NCBI GenBank assembly: GCA_022772735.1
Contig: JALEZD010000020.1
Span: forward strand, 1 to 64,000
DNA from: Erysipelotrichaceae bacterium
Lineage (GTDB): Bacteria; Bacillota_I; Bacilli_A; Erysipelotrichales; Erysipelotrichaceae
Direction: 5' to 3'
DNA length: 64,000 nt
In this document: piece by piece, positions 46,601 through 57,271 of the stretch
Layout of the letters: each line of letters opens with the position of its first letter
How positions within the stretch are numbered: position 1 is the first letter of the stretch
Translations under genes and position numbers: made by a program
The notes under the pieces: model-generated
What the model saw: only the letters and a program-made list of their open reading frames with translations
What the model was told of the DNA's origin: nothing
Database searches by the model: none

Positions 46601-48094
46601 ATGAATGATGAAAAAAATATACGAGTTAAACTTGAAAGACATTTATGGCCAGATGAAATTGAACAACTTGAAAAACAAAAACAAAAAAAATTAAAAATTA
46701 TTGCGATTGTTTTAGGATTGGTTGTTACTTTTGTTTTTGGGATTTTAGTTGGTATTGGGCAATCAAGAACAGATATTATTTCTAACGATGAAAAAACTTC
46801 TAAATTATCTTCTATGCTAAATATAATGAGTAACGAGTGGTTTTTTGCAAGTGAATATGATGATGTAGAAGGTTATTTATTAGATAGAGCTTATTATGGT
46901 ATGACTTCTAATCCAGATGTTGATTTACATACAACATATATGTCTAAAGAAGAGGTTGAAAGTTTTACTCAATCAATAAATATGCATTTTGTTGGTATTG
47001 GAGTACAATTCTATAACTCGGGAGAATATTCTGTCGTAAAAAAAGTATTCAAAAATTCTCCTGCAGATAAAGCAGGGGTTGTTGCGGGTGATATATTTAA
47101 TAAGGTTGATGGAAAAGACGTTAAAAAGATTACCTCTGATGAATTAGCTAAACTTGTTAAAGGTGAAAGTGGCAGTGCAGTTGAAATAGAATTTATAAGA
47201 CAAAATACACCGATTACAATAAACATAATTCGTCAAGAAATTAATGCTACATCTTATGGTGAGATGATTAATGATAAAACAGGATATATAGAAATTTATC
47301 AATTTGGTGAAACGACTGCAAGCGAAGTTAAAGATTATCTTACAACTATGAGTGAAAAAGGGCTTGAAAAATTAGTTATTGATTTAAGAGATAATGGTGG
47401 AGGATATTTGGATACACTAGTAAATTTATTAAATTACTTTTTACCTAAAGATACATTAGTTATGCAACAAGAGTATTCAGATGGAAAGATAGAGTTTTCT
47501 AAAACAAGTGGTGGTAACTTTGAAAATATTAAAGAAATTGTTGTTTTAATAAATGAAAATAGTGCTAGTGCTTCAGAAGTTATGACATTAGCTTTAAAAG
47601 AGCAAAGAAGTGATGTTACTATTGTTGGAGTTAAATCATATGGTAAAGGCACTGTACAAGTTACTAAATCTTTTAGTGATGGATCAGCAATTAAATATAC
47701 GACATCAAAATGGCTAAGTCCTAATGGAGTTTGGATAAATAAAAAAGGCATTGAGCCAGATATAGAAGTTAAAAAACCAGATGCAATTTCAGCAAACTAT
47801 TCTAGTATGACTGATGAAGAAGTATATGTTGAAGATACAGTGAGTGAAAAAGTTAAATCTGCACAGCTTGCATTAGATTTTTTGGGATATGGTGTAGATA
47901 GAAAAGATGGTTATTTTAACTCTAATTTTAAAGATGTTTTAATGCAATTTCAAAAAGACTTTTTGTTAAATGTATCAGGTTCATTAGATAGTAATACATA
48001 TAAAACTATTTATTCTGCCCTTGCAAAAGAGTGGTCACTAAACAAACAAAATGATGTTCAATACCAAAAAGCATTGGAGATATTAAATGACTGA
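46601..48094 (+). CDS. CtpA-like S41 carboxy-terminal processing protease
   Basis: A 497-residue membrane-anchored extracytoplasmic serine protease. It has a cytosolic basic N-terminus, one membrane span (about 32-52), a PDZ domain (about 118-205, with [21 protein letters not shown]) and an S41 catalytic domain. The catalytic Ser is in [15 protein letters not shown] and Lys in [12 protein letters not shown]-terminal peptidoglycan-binding helix bundle (about 420-480, [27 protein letters not shown]) completes it. It overlaps uvrB by eight bases. Confidence 0.92.
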   Translation: MNDEKNIRVKLERHLWPDEIEQLEKQKQKKLKIIAIVLGLVVTFVFGILVGIGQSRTDIISNDEKTSKLSSMLNIMSNEWFFASEYDDVEGYLLDRAYYGMTSNPDVDLHTTYMSKEEVESFTQSINMHFVGIGVQFYNSGEYSVVKKVFKNSPADKAGVVAGDIFNKVDGKDVKKITSDELAKLVKGESGSAVEIEFIRQNTPITINIIRQEINATSYGEMINDKTGYIEIYQFGETTASEVKDYLTTMSEKGLEKLVIDLRDNGGGYLDTLVNLLNYFLPKDTLVMQQEYSDGKIEFSKTSGGNFENIKEIVVLINENSASASEVMTLALKEQRSDVTIVGVKSYGKGTVQVTKSFSDGSAIKYTTSKWLSPNGVWINKKGIEPDIEVKKPDAISANYSSMTDEEVYVEDTVSEKVKSAQLALDFLGYGVDRKDGYFNSNFKDVLMQFQKDFLLNVSGSLDSNTYKTIYSALAKEWSLNKQNDVQYQKALEILND

Positions 48095-50057
48095 TTTTAA
48101 ATTGGTATCTAAATTTAAACCTACAGGTGATCAGCCTTTAGCTATAGAAAAGCTTGTTGAAGGACTTAATTCAGGTAAGAAACAACAAGTACTTTTAGGT
48201 GCAACTGGAACAGGGAAAACATTTACAATGGGAAATGTTATTGAGAGAGTCAATAAACCTACCTTAGTTTTTTCTCATAATAAAACACTTGCTGGACAGC
48301 TATATGCAGAATTTAAAGAATTGTTTCCTGAAAATAGAGTGGAATATTTTGTATCAAATTTTGATTTTTACCAACCAGAAGCATATATGCCAAAAACTGA
48401 TACATACATAGAAAAAACAGCAAGTATTAACGATGAATTGGACATGTTAAGAATGGCAGCGGTTAATTCTGTTTTAGAAAGGCGAGATACTATAATTGTT
48501 GCAAGTGTTGCATGTATATATGCAACAAGTGATCCTGAACAATATCGTGATATGTTTTTTACCATCAGAGTTAATGAAAAGATAGATAGAAATACATTGC
48601 TTAGAAAATTTGTAGATAGACAATATAAAAGAAATGATGTTGAACAAGCTAGGGGCACATTTAGAGTTAGAGGAGATGTTATAGAAGTTTCTCCAGGACA
48701 TACTGACCAGTGGACATTAAGAATTGAAATGTTTGATGATGAAATTGAGAGAATTACAGAAGTAGATACAGTAAGTAAAAAGGTTTTAAATGCATATTCT
48801 GTATATAACATATATCCTGCAATAGGTTATGCAAGATCAAAAGAAGATATGCTTAGAGCATGTAACGATATTGAAAATGAGTTAAAAGATAGATTGTTAT
48901 ATTTTGAAAAAGAAAATAAACCATTAGAAAAAGAAAGACTTGAACAAAGATGCACATATGATATTGAAGCATTGAGAGAGTTTGGGATATGCTCAGGTAT
49001 TGAAAACTATTCAATGCATATTGATGGTAGAAAAGCTGGAGAAAGACCTTACAATCTTTTCGATTATTTTCCTGATGATTTTTTAGTGATAATTGATGAA
49101 TCACATGTCTCTATTCCACAGATAAGAGGTATGTATAATGGTGATAGAGCTAGAAAAGAGACACTTGTAAATTACGGTTTTAGATTACCAAGTGCTTTGG
49201 AAAATAGACCGATGAAGTTTGATGAATTTGAGAGTCAGATTAATCAAATAATATATTGTAGTGCAACTCCTGGGGATTATGAACTTGAAAAAGTTAATAA
49301 CGATGTTGTTGAACAAATAATTAGACCAACAGGGTTATTGGATCCAATAATTGAAGTTAGAAAAACTAAAGGACAAATTGATGATATTAGTATCGAGATT
49401 GATAAATGCACAAAAAAAGGTGAAAGAGTTTTAATTACAACTTTAACTGTTAAAATGGCTGAAGATTTAAGTCAATATTTAAGCCAAAGAAATTATAAAG
49501 TTAAATATTTACACCATGAAACAAAAACACTTGATAGAATTGAAACAATTAGAGATTTAAGATTAGGTAAAATTGAGGTTTTAGTTGGAATAAATCTTTT
49601 AAGAGAGGGATTAGATATACCAGAAGTTTCTCTTGTTTGTATATTGGATGCAGATAAGGAAGGTTTTTTAAGGTCACATCGTTCCTTAATTCAAACCATA
49701 GGTAGGGCAGCACGAAATGAAAACGGTAAAGTTATAATGTATGCTGATACAATTACTGCAAGCATGCAAAAAAGTATTGATGAAACTAACCGTAGAAGAA
49801 AAATTCAAGAAGAGTACAATGAAAAAAATAATATTACTCCTAAAACAGTCAAAAAAGATGTTAGGGATGCAATTCATGGTAAAGAAACAAAGGATATGGT
49901 TTCTAAATATATAAATAAAAAGTCTAAAGCAAACACTAAAGACAAGGCAAAAATTATTGAAGAGTTAGAAAAAGAAATGCGTGAAGCAGCAAGAATAATG
50001 GACTTTGAACGTGCTGCGGAACTTAGAGATATAGTGTTTGAGTTAAAAGCAGAATAG
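48087..50057 (+). CDS. uvrB: UvrABC excision nuclease subunit B
   Basis: A 656-residue DNA repair helicase-like subunit of full length. Walker A is [12 protein letters not shown]. The beta-hairpin region holds YDYYQPEAY-type residues (here [19 protein letters not shown]), the DEAD-like box is VIIDESHVS, motif VI is QTIGRAARN, and the C-terminal UVR motif is [23 protein letters not shown]. It loads onto damaged DNA with UvrA and recruits UvrC. Neither uvrA nor uvrC lies within this window. Confidence 0.97.
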   Translation: MTDFKLVSKFKPTGDQPLAIEKLVEGLNSGKKQQVLLGATGTGKTFTMGNVIERVNKPTLVFSHNKTLAGQLYAEFKELFPENRVEYFVSNFDFYQPEAYMPKTDTYIEKTASINDELDMLRMAAVNSVLERRDTIIVASVACIYATSDPEQYRDMFFTIRVNEKIDRNTLLRKFVDRQYKRNDVEQARGTFRVRGDVIEVSPGHTDQWTLRIEMFDDEIERITEVDTVSKKVLNAYSVYNIYPAIGYARSKEDMLRACNDIENELKDRLLYFEKENKPLEKERLEQRCTYDIEALREFGICSGIENYSMHIDGRKAGERPYNLFDYFPDDFLVIIDESHVSIPQIRGMYNGDRARKETLVNYGFRLPSALENRPMKFDEFESQINQIIYCSATPGDYELEKVNNDVVEQIIRPTGLLDPIIEVRKTKGQIDDISIEIDKCTKKGERVLITTLTVKMAEDLSQYLSQRNYKVKYLHHETKTLDRIETIRDLRLGKIEVLVGINLLREGLDIPEVSLVCILDADKEGFLRSHRSLIQTIGRAARNENGKVIMYADTITASMQKSIDETNRRRKIQEEYNEKNNITPKTVKKDVRDAIHGKETKDMVSKYINKKSKANTKDKAKIIEELEKEMREAARIMDFERAAELRDIVFELKAE

Positions 50058-50077
50058 GACATTGCTGTCCTATTTTT
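50053..50077. terminator. Bidirectional terminator between uvrB and the TetR gene
   Basis: AATAGGACA and TGTCCTATT form a perfect nine-pair stem with loop TTGC, followed by Ts. The uvrB stop lies inside the stem. Confidence 0.92.
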
Positions 50078-50613
50078 TAATTTATTAAGTATTTTCCATT
50101 TAGTAATTCTGTTGTTATTTTAGAAATCTCTTGAGAATCTTTATCATCTTTTAACAGTTGAATTATTAATCCAATTAATGAACCTGAAATATATGCGTAT
50201 AAATATTCCTTATTTTGTTTTTTGTTTGTAATCTTTATTCTACAGTTATGTAAGGTATTATAAAAATAATCATATAAAAAATTGTAAAAATTATTATCTA
50301 CGAGTATTTTAAGAAATTTTTTATTTGTTGTATAAAAACATGAAAATTCATTCGCAAGGTCATTTGTAGTAATTTGTTTTTTTTGGATTTCTAATTTATC
50401 TAAAATAAAATTACAGTTATATTTTAAATGAAAGTAGAGGGCGTTTTCTTTTGTGGAGAACAAACTATAGAAAGTTTGTCTAGTAAGGTTGGCTTTTTGG
50501 CAAATATCCTTAACTTGAACATCTTTTAACTCCTTTTCATTTAAACATTCAAGTAAGGCGTTGATTAAAAGCGTTTGTGATTCAATCGCTTTTGTATGTC
50601 GACCTGTATACAT
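50077..50613 (-). CDS. TetR-family transcriptional regulator
   Basis: A 178-residue regulator. The N-terminal helix-turn-helix is LKDVQVKDICQKANLTRQTFYSLFSTKENALYFHL; the C-terminal domain is of the TetR_C_7-like type with hydrophobic helices (YLYAYISGSLIGLIIQLL). The gene is transcribed away from the PASTA-protein and ABC-exporter genes, with a 165-base shared upstream region, so it may control them. GGAGGTG precedes the ATG. Confidence 0.88.
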   Translation of the reverse strand: MYTGRHTKAIESQTLLINALLECLNEKELKDVQVKDICQKANLTRQTFYSLFSTKENALYFHLKYNCNFILDKLEIQKKQITTNDLANEFSCFYTTNKKFLKILVDNNFYNFLYDYFYNTLHNCRIKITNKKQNKEYLYAYISGSLIGLIIQLLKDDKDSQEISKITTELLNGKYLIN

Positions 50614-50778
50614 AAAACACCTCCTTTAAAATAGGGATACTTTATATAAATAATATCACAATTTATAATACTTTTGTTAGAACATTAACAAATGTTTCTT
50701 TAGAATTCTTAAGGATATATGAGATTTTAAATATATGCGTATTGTGTTAGAATTTAGGTTATATTAGAGGTGTTTTTT

Positions 50779-52437
50779 ATGGGTGAAAATAAAAATTTTA
50801 TGGAAGCTTTAGCTAGCGATATTAAAGATAAAAAAAGTGGAAGCAAAATAGAAGAAGTAAATGAAGTAGAAGAGATTGCGTATGAGAGTTCTGATGATAA
50901 ACCTGCAAGTTTTCATACAGAAACTTTTACTAGAATTGAAAAGAAAAAAATTGAGTTTTCTCCTAAATTAATAGGTGGAATCATAGCTTTTATTATTTTA
51001 GCTTTACTTGGAATATACTTTTTATTTTTTGCGCCAAATATTGAAATGCAAGATTTCGTAGGCAAAAAGGCTGATGAATTTTATAGTTGGGCTTCTCAGT
51101 ATCAAATTGATAAGAAGGGTATAGCTATTAATCATGAATATAACTTTGAACATGATAAAGATTATGTTATTTCACAAAGTATTAGTGCAGGAAAGAAAAT
51201 TAGAAAAGATACAAAATTGACTATTGTTCTTTCTGATGGACCAAATCCAGATGAAAAAGTTAGTTTTCCAGATATTAAAAACATGACTTATGATGAGCTT
51301 AAAAACTGGATAGATACAAATAAACTTCTTAAAACAAAGATAACAACAGAATATAGCACAACTGTTGCAGAAAATGCAGTAATATCTTTTGATTTAAAGA
51401 GTGTGAATGAAAATAATTTTACTAGAGGTACTACACTAAATATAGTAGTTTCAAAAGGGGTTGCACCTGCAGGACAAGTTACTGTAGAAGATTTTACAGG
51501 AAAAACATTTGAAGAAATGAAAACTTGGGCAAACAATAAAAAAGTGGTTTTAGAAAGACAAGACAGTTATAGTGATACTGTTGCAATAGATAAGATTATT
51601 TCACAAAGTATCAAGTCTGGTGAAGCAATGAAAACAGGTGAAAAAATAATTGCAGTTGTTTCAAAAGGAAAAGCTGTAAAAATTCCTAACCTTGTTGGAT
51701 ATACAAAAGCTATGTTAGATACATGGATAGCAACACCTGATAATAAAGTTTCTGTTGTAAAGAAAGAAGTTTATAATGAAGCGCCTTATGGAAATGTAAT
51801 TGCGCAATCAATCGCTGCTGGTAGTGCAGTTGATCAAGGAAGTGTACTAGAACTTACAATTTCACTTTATAGACCAGTGCTACAAACAAATAGTAGGGCA
51901 TGGGAAACAAAAAACTATATGGAATTAATTGCATGGGTTGATGATGCGAATTATAAAGGTGCAAATATTGCAGCAGGAGCATGGGCACCTAGAGAGTATC
52001 ATCCAACTATTCAAGAAGACAGCATAATAAGATACGTATGTGCTGATGGAAATGGAAATCAGTTACCTGGTGGAGCTAATGGATGTGAACGACCATTGCC
52101 TTTAGATGCAAAGATAAACATAGTAGTTTCAAAAGGTCCTGAGCCAACTGCTCCTGTTGTTACTGTTGAAAAAGCTACATTAGTAAACGAAAATGATATA
52201 TTCATTGGTGATACAAGTTTCCAAGTTAAGTCTGGGGCTAATACAGACGTAATTGTAAAAGATACTAATGGTAACGATTTAGCAAGTGCTAAAACAAATG
52301 AACTTGGTTTTGCAACATTAACAACTCCAAATGGATTACCAGATTATATAGTTGTTATTACAAAAATAGGTAGTCAAACGGAAAGGGCTGATTTTACAAT
52401 CAAAATAAAACCTACGCCAACACCAACTACACCATGA
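50779..52437 (+). CDS. Membrane protein with four to five PASTA repeats and no kinase domain
   Basis: A 552-residue protein with an acidic cytosolic N-terminus (1-60), one membrane span (about 63-84) and PASTA repeats at about 88-155, 160-227, 234-297 and 301-363. A fifth, degenerate repeat (370-453) carries a short cysteine-bounded loop (CADGNGNQLPGGANGC). An Ig-like or carboxypeptidase-regulatory-like domain (about 460-545) and a Thr/Pro tail follow. PASTA domains bind cell-wall precursors in PknB-type kinases and PBPs, but neither partner domain is present here. ATG 50779 has AGAGGTG upstream. It lies before an FtsX-type exporter and may scaffold it. Confidence 0.82.
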   Translation: MGENKNFMEALASDIKDKKSGSKIEEVNEVEEIAYESSDDKPASFHTETFTRIEKKKIEFSPKLIGGIIAFIILALLGIYFLFFAPNIEMQDFVGKKADEFYSWASQYQIDKKGIAINHEYNFEHDKDYVISQSISAGKKIRKDTKLTIVLSDGPNPDEKVSFPDIKNMTYDELKNWIDTNKLLKTKITTEYSTTVAENAVISFDLKSVNENNFTRGTTLNIVVSKGVAPAGQVTVEDFTGKTFEEMKTWANNKKVVLERQDSYSDTVAIDKIISQSIKSGEAMKTGEKIIAVVSKGKAVKIPNLVGYTKAMLDTWIATPDNKVSVVKKEVYNEAPYGNVIAQSIAAGSAVDQGSVLELTISLYRPVLQTNSRAWETKNYMELIAWVDDANYKGANIAAGAWAPREYHPTIQEDSIIRYVCADGNGNQLPGGANGCERPLPLDAKINIVVSKGPEPTAPVVTVEKATLVNENDIFIGDTSFQVKSGANTDVIVKDTNGNDLASAKTNELGFATLTTPNGLPDYIVVITKIGSQTERADFTIKIKPTPTPTTP

Positions 52438-52481
52438 TAGTTTAATTTAAATTAGATATTAATTAATAAAAAGGAGGAATT

Positions 52482-54050
52482 ATGAATTTTTTTGCAAGAG
52501 CATGGAAAAATGTTAGTAGGAAAATTACAAAATCAATTTTGCTTGCAGTTACTTTCTTTATGATTGGTAATTTAGTTATTTTAGGTTTAGGTATTGGACA
52601 AGCTGCTGAAAACGCAAAAATATTAACAAGAAAAAAAATGAAAGCAGTTGTTAATTATGAAGTAGATTCTGATAAATATTTTAAACATATAGAAGAGCTA
52701 ACAGATCAAGATGAAATAGATAAAGCATATAAAAATTTTCCTCAAATAGACAAAGAAACTGCGTTAAAATTGTCTCAAGATGAATTAGTGAAAACAGTAA
52801 ATTATATTAGAACAAATATGGTTTATTCAGTTGGTTTTGAAAATGTTCCTTTAGGAAATGAAGAACAAAATAAACAACTATTCTCAGATGATGAAGGTTC
52901 AACATACAAACAGTTAAATATTGCTATTCATACTAATATTGTTCCTACAACAATAGAGTTTGAAGAAGGAACTAATACTATTGTACAAGGAAGGTTTTAT
53001 ACTCAGGATGAAATAGATACTAACAAACCAGTTGTAGTTATTTCTGAGGAATTAGCTAATTTAAACAACTTAAAAGTTGGTGATACTATAACATACAACG
53101 AAAATCAAAAAGATGGATATTTTTCAACAATGATTGAAGGAAGTGATTTAAAACTAGAAGATTTTAATCATGAACTTGAAATAGTAGGAATATATACAAC
53201 AGTAAATGATGTAGATCCATCATCAGAAAATTTTAAATATTTGAGTCCATATGAATCACCAAAAAATTACATATACGCACCTGCAACAGTAATTTCTCAA
53301 AGGTCATATGATGATAGAGTTAAATTATATAATTCTTTAAAAGCAAATGGTAAAGCTGCAGATATTTTTGGTTCAGAAATTGAACAACCACCTTTAGAAG
53401 AATTTACAAGACCATTTAAGGTTGTTTATTTGTTAGATGATCCACTTAGTGTTGACAAATTTGTTCAAAAATATAGTGGAACATTGGGCGAATATATGAA
53501 GTTAAACGCAAATAATGAAACTTTTAAATCACTTGCGAAACCATTAGATACACTTAGTTTCTTTGCTTCAATAATAGTTTGGGTTGTTACTGTTAATGCT
53601 ATTGTAATTATTTCATTAGTGACTGCTTTAACACTTAAAACAAGAGAATTTGAGATTGGGGTATTGTTATCTTTAGGAGTTAGTAAGTTTAAAGTTATAT
53701 TGCAACTTTTTGCAGAGCTTATATTAGTGGCATTAATTGGATTTAGTGCTGCAATATTAAGTGGTTCATTAATTGCAGGAAAAGTTGGTGATGAAGTGTT
53801 AAAATTCCAACAATCTAGAGAAGAGGTTTCAGAAACTCCAACTTGGGTAAGTACATGGAAAGATCCTAATGACTACTTTACTGAAGTTAGCCAAGAAGAA
53901 TTATTCGCTGAATACAAAGTAACTGTTTCACCTATTTTAATTGCTGAAATATACGTTTTTGGACTTTCAGTTGTATTTGTAGCTATTTTAATTCCTTCAG
54001 CTATGATAATGAGATTAAATCCTAAGCAAATTCTGCTTAGCACAAACTAG
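52482..54050 (+). CDS. ABC transporter permease, FtsX/MacB type
   Basis: A 522-residue permease with one N-terminal span (about 19-39), a large extracytoplasmic MacB_PCD-like domain (about 40-360) and three C-terminal spans (about 365-395, 410-440 and 485-510). The FtsX region includes LKTREFEIGVLLSLGVSKFKVILQLFAEL. Such mechanotransmission exporters move lipoproteins, peptides or signals rather than importing solutes. AAGGAGGAA precedes the ATG. The ATPase gene follows after nine bases. Confidence 0.88.
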   Translation: MNFFARAWKNVSRKITKSILLAVTFFMIGNLVILGLGIGQAAENAKILTRKKMKAVVNYEVDSDKYFKHIEELTDQDEIDKAYKNFPQIDKETALKLSQDELVKTVNYIRTNMVYSVGFENVPLGNEEQNKQLFSDDEGSTYKQLNIAIHTNIVPTTIEFEEGTNTIVQGRFYTQDEIDTNKPVVVISEELANLNNLKVGDTITYNENQKDGYFSTMIEGSDLKLEDFNHELEIVGIYTTVNDVDPSSENFKYLSPYESPKNYIYAPATVISQRSYDDRVKLYNSLKANGKAADIFGSEIEQPPLEEFTRPFKVVYLLDDPLSVDKFVQKYSGTLGEYMKLNANNETFKSLAKPLDTLSFFASIIVWVVTVNAIVIISLVTALTLKTREFEIGVLLSLGVSKFKVILQLFAELILVALIGFSAAILSGSLIAGKVGDEVLKFQQSREEVSETPTWVSTWKDPNDYFTEVSQEELFAEYKVTVSPILIAEIYVFGLSVVFVAILIPSAMIMRLNPKQILLSTN

Positions 54051-54059
54051 GAGGTAAAT

Positions 54060-54737
54060 ATGTCAACTTTATTGAAACTAGAAAATATAAACTATGGTTA
54101 TATTGACGGTGGTTTTAAAAGACAAATATTAAAAGATTTAAGTTATGAATTTGAAGAAGGCAAGTTTTATACAATTCTTGGACCTTCTGGTTCAGGTAAA
54201 ACAACATTATTAAGTATTTTAGCTGGATTAGATAAACAAGAATCTGGGAAAATATATTACCAAGGGAAAGATTTAAACGAAATTGGACTTTATAACTATA
54301 GAAGAAACAAAATAGGGATTGTTTTTCAATCTTTCAATTTGATAAATTATTTGACTGGTCTAGAAAATATATTAGTTGCAATGACGGAAACAGATAATAA
54401 ACTTCCAAATAATCACAAAGAATTAGCATATGCACTTTTGGAAATGGTTGGTATTGTTCCAAGTAAAGCTGATAGATTAGTTTCAAAATTATCTGGAGGT
54501 GAACAACAGCGTGTTGCGATTGCTAGGGCTATCGCAAGTAATGTTGATTTAATTTTTGCGGATGAACCTACAGGTAATCTAGATACAAAAACTGAAAAAG
54601 AAGTAATAAAAATATTTCAAGATTTAACAGAAAAATATAATAAAACAATTATTGTTGTTACACACAGTAATGAAGTAAGTAAATTGTCAGATTTACGTGT
54701 TGTATTAAAAGATGGTAAATTAGAAGACATAAAATAA
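54060..54737 (+). CDS. ABC transporter ATPase, MacB/LolD type
   Basis: A 225-residue ATPase with Walker [14 protein letters not shown]-loop [12 protein letters not shown], signature [16 protein letters not shown], Walker [13 protein letters not shown] and H-loop VVTHSNE. It pairs with the permease upstream to form a MacB-like exporter without a separate adaptor. The preceding PASTA protein could be the extracytoplasmic partner. Confidence 0.93.
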   Translation: MSTLLKLENINYGYIDGGFKRQILKDLSYEFEEGKFYTILGPSGSGKTTLLSILAGLDKQESGKIYYQGKDLNEIGLYNYRRNKIGIVFQSFNLINYLTGLENILVAMTETDNKLPNNHKELAYALLEMVGIVPSKADRLVSKLSGGEQQRVAIARAIASNVDLIFADEPTGNLDTKTEKEVIKIFQDLTEKYNKTIIVVTHSNEVSKLSDLRVVLKDGKLEDIK

Positions 54738-54770
54738 AGATTATTAGCAAAAAGTTAATAATCTTTTTTA
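54736..54770. terminator. Bidirectional terminator between the exporter and the phosphodiesterase
   Basis: AAAGATTATTA (54736-54746) pairs exactly with TAATAATCTTT (54756-54766), with T- or A-runs on both sides. Confidence 0.92.
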
Positions 54771-55309
54771 AATTTAATGGTTTTATATATTTTGTGATCA
54801 AACGTGTATATTTCAAATCCAAATTCATCTAATATTCCATATGTTTTTGGATGATTTTCTTTTGGTAAAGAACTTGAACCAGGATTTAAAATATATATGT
54901 CATTATTTATTTGTGCAAGAGGTATATGTATATGACCAAACATGAATACATCATTTTTATTCAAACATGGCATATTATCTAAGTTATAAACGTGACCATG
55001 AGTAGAAAATACCTTCGTGTTTTTTAAGTATAAAATATTATGTGTAGATAAAATAGGGAAATCTAAAACCATTTGATCCACTTCACTATCACAATTACCC
55101 CTAACTGCAATAATATCATATTTATATTTATTAATAATTTCTATAACTTTTTTTGGATTGTAATCACATGGTAGATTATTTCTTGGTCCATGATAAAGAA
55201 TATCTCCAAGACAAATTATTTTATCAAATCTATGTTCTTTTATTGCTTCTTCAATTATGTTTACTGCACCTACAGAACCATGTATATCTGAAATAACTAA
55301 AAATTTCAT
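54755..55309 (-). CDS. yfcE: Metallophosphodiesterase, YfcE type
   Basis: A 184-residue calcineurin-like phosphodiesterase. Metal-binding motifs are ISDIHGS, CLGDILYHGPRN, VRGNCDSE, FSTHGHVY and MFGHIHIP, in the family order. E. coli YfcE cleaves artificial phosphodiesters; the cellular substrate is unknown. The gene opposes the exporter operon and diverges from the panT block. Confidence 0.9.
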   Translation of the reverse strand: MKFLVISDIHGSVGAVNIIEEAIKEHRFDKIICLGDILYHGPRNNLPCDYNPKKVIEIINKYKYDIIAVRGNCDSEVDQMVLDFPILSTHNILYLKNTKVFSTHGHVYNLDNMPCLNKNDVFMFGHIHIPLAQINNDIYILNPGSSSLPKENHPKTYGILDEFGFEIYTFDHKIYKTIKFKKDY

Positions 55310-55362
55310 AACAAAACCTCCTTTTAAATTATATCAAATTAATTACATATTATTATAAAGCG

Positions 55363-55390
55363 TGTATAATAAAATGTGAAAAGAGATTGT
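55363..55390 (+). promoter_or_regulatory. Promoter of the panT-coaBC-coaX operon
   Basis: TTACAT at 55343-55348 and TATAAT at 55365-55370 are 16 bases apart. The leader of about 90 bases contains a small AAGAG/CTCTT hairpin, but no riboswitch or T-box motif was recognised. Confidence 0.6.
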
Positions 55391-55466
55391 TACAACTCTT
55401 ATTCACTTTAATTAAAAAAATTTTTTATTTCGACATTGCATCCATTAGTGAGCGATAGGAGGAAAA

Positions 55467-56090
55467 ATGAAATCAAAAAATAAAACTAAAGATTTTGTAC
55501 TTTTTGCATTTTTTATTGCGATTGAGTTGGTATTAATGCTTACACCACTTGGATATATTCCAATAGGGTTAATCAGAGCAACAACACTCCATATTCCAGT
55601 AATTATATGCGCTATTTTTTTAGGATATAAAGCCTCAATAGGATTAGGACTTGTTTTTGGATTAACTAGTTTATTTGTTAATACATTCTACCCTACACCC
55701 ACTTCATTTATATTTAGCCCGTTTATTAAAATTGGTGGAGTTAGTGGTAATTTTGCGAGCCTTTTGATTGTTTTGGTTCCTAGAATTATATTGGGGATAA
55801 GTGCAAAGTTTTTTTATGACTTAATAAATAAAATAACCAACAATGATACTATTTCAATAATCATCTCATCAATAGTTGCGACATTTATTCATACTTTCTT
55901 AGTTTTATCTGGAATTTATATATTTTTTAAAGAACCTTACTCTATGCTTAAAAATATTCCATATGATAACCTATTAAAAGTAATGGTTGGTATTGTTGCA
56001 AGTAATGGAATTATGGAAATGACTATTGCATCAATTTTAAGTGTTTCTATCATAAAAGCTTTAAAACTTAATATTAAAAGAGGGAGTTAA
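55467..56090 (+). CDS. panT: ECF transporter S component, probably pantothenate (PanT-like)
   Basis: A 207-residue substrate-capture subunit with six hydrophobic spans, including IPIGLIRATTLHIPVIICAIFLGY and GLVFGLTSLFVNTF, which resemble PanT. It works with a shared energising EcfAAT module, not encoded in this window. Substrate assignment is strengthened by the next two genes, which convert pantothenate into coenzyme A precursors. AGGAGG lies upstream of the ATG. Confidence 0.8.
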   Translation: MKSKNKTKDFVLFAFFIAIELVLMLTPLGYIPIGLIRATTLHIPVIICAIFLGYKASIGLGLVFGLTSLFVNTFYPTPTSFIFSPFIKIGGVSGNFASLLIVLVPRIILGISAKFFYDLINKITNNDTISIIISSIVATFIHTFLVLSGIYIFFKEPYSMLKNIPYDNLLKVMVGIVASNGIMEMTIASILSVSIIKALKLNIKRGS

Positions 56091-56092
56091 AT

Positions 56093-57271
56093 ATGAATAT
56101 AGTAGTAGGTATTACTGGAGGAATTGCTGCATTTAAAACTGCTCAGCTTGTGAGTGATTTAAAAAAAGAAGGACATAATATTGATGTAATAATGAGTGAA
56201 AATGCAACAAAATTTATTTCACCATTAACATTTGAAACATTAACAAATAATAGAGTTTCTATAGATACTTTTGATAGAAATTTTAGTTATGATGTACATC
56301 ATATTTCAATCGCCAAAAAAGCAGATGTTTTTGTTATTGTACCTTGTAGTGCAAATGTTATTGCAAAAGTTGCGCATGGATTAGCCGATGATATGCTTAC
56401 AACAACTTTTTTAGCATCAAATTGTCCAAAAATTATTTGTCCTGCAATGAATACAAATATGTTAAATAATAAGATTACACAAGATAATATAAAAAAGTGT
56501 ATTGAATATGGAATTAAAATAGTTGAAAGTGATAGCGGTATTTTGGCATGTGGTGATATTGGTGATGGAAAACTTGCTTCAATTGAAAAAATAAAAGAAG
56601 AAATATATATGACATTTTACAAAAAAACACTAACTGGTAAAAAAGTCTTGGTTAGTGCAGGTGCGACTATTGAAGAAATTGATCCAATACGATATATTAC
56701 AAATCACTCTAGTGGAAAAATGGGATATGCAACCGCAAAAGCTTTTAGAAATTTAGGTGCAGAAGTAACATTAGTAACAGGTAAAACAAATTTAAATCCA
56801 GTTTATAAAACTAATATCATACAAGTTACAAGCGCAAAAGATATGGAAAATGCCATACTACAGATAAAAGATGACTTCGATATTATTATTATGGCTAGTG
56901 CAGTTGCTGATTACACTGTTAAAGAAAAAGCTAAAAATAAAATAAAAAAATCAGGAGATATTTCTTTAGAATTAGTTAGAACAACAGACATATTAAAAGA
57001 AATTGGTAAAAATAAAAAAGAAAATCAAATATTAATTGGTTTTGCAATGGAAAGTGAAAATCTTTTAGAAAATGCAAAAGAAAAATTGATAAACAAAAAT
57101 TGTGATTATATAATTGCGAACAATGTTAATCAAGTTGGAGCTGGTTTTAATGTGGATACAAATATTGTTTCAATAATTTCAAGAGAAAAAGTGGAACAGT
57201 TAGAAATAATGAGTAAGTTAGATATTGGATACAAAATTGCAGAGTTATGCAACGGAGGAGTAAAACAATGA
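56093..57271 (+). CDS. coaBC: Bifunctional phosphopantothenoylcysteine synthetase/decarboxylase
   Basis: A 392-residue fusion enzyme. The N-terminal flavin decarboxylase (CoaC, about 1-180) has GITGGIAAFK, the active-site histidine in VHHISIAKKAD and PAMNTNM. The C-terminal synthetase (CoaB, about 185-390) has LVSAGATIEEIDPIRYITNHSSGKMGYA and VADYTVKEKAKNKIKK. It adds cysteine to 4-phosphopantothenate and decarboxylates the product. The stop codon overlaps the coaX start by four bases. Confidence 0.96.
   Translation: MNIVVGITGGIAAFKTAQLVSDLKKEGHNIDVIMSENATKFISPLTFETLTNNRVSIDTFDRNFSYDVHHISIAKKADVFVIVPCSANVIAKVAHGLADDMLTTTFLASNCPKIICPAMNTNMLNNKITQDNIKKCIEYGIKIVESDSGILACGDIGDGKLASIEKIKEEIYMTFYKKTLTGKKVLVSAGATIEEIDPIRYITNHSSGKMGYATAKAFRNLGAEVTLVTGKTNLNPVYKTNIIQVTSAKDMENAILQIKDDFDIIIMASAVADYTVKEKAKNKIKKSGDISLELVRTTDILKEIGKNKKENQILIGFAMESENLLENAKEKLINKNCDYIIANNVNQVGAGFNVDTNIVSIISREKVEQLEIMSKLDIGYKIAELCNGGVKQ

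Noticed and set aside
55371-55466. Possible riboswitch in the panT leader
   Set aside because: Only a weak AAGAG/CTCTT hairpin is visible and no known riboswitch or T-box consensus was found.
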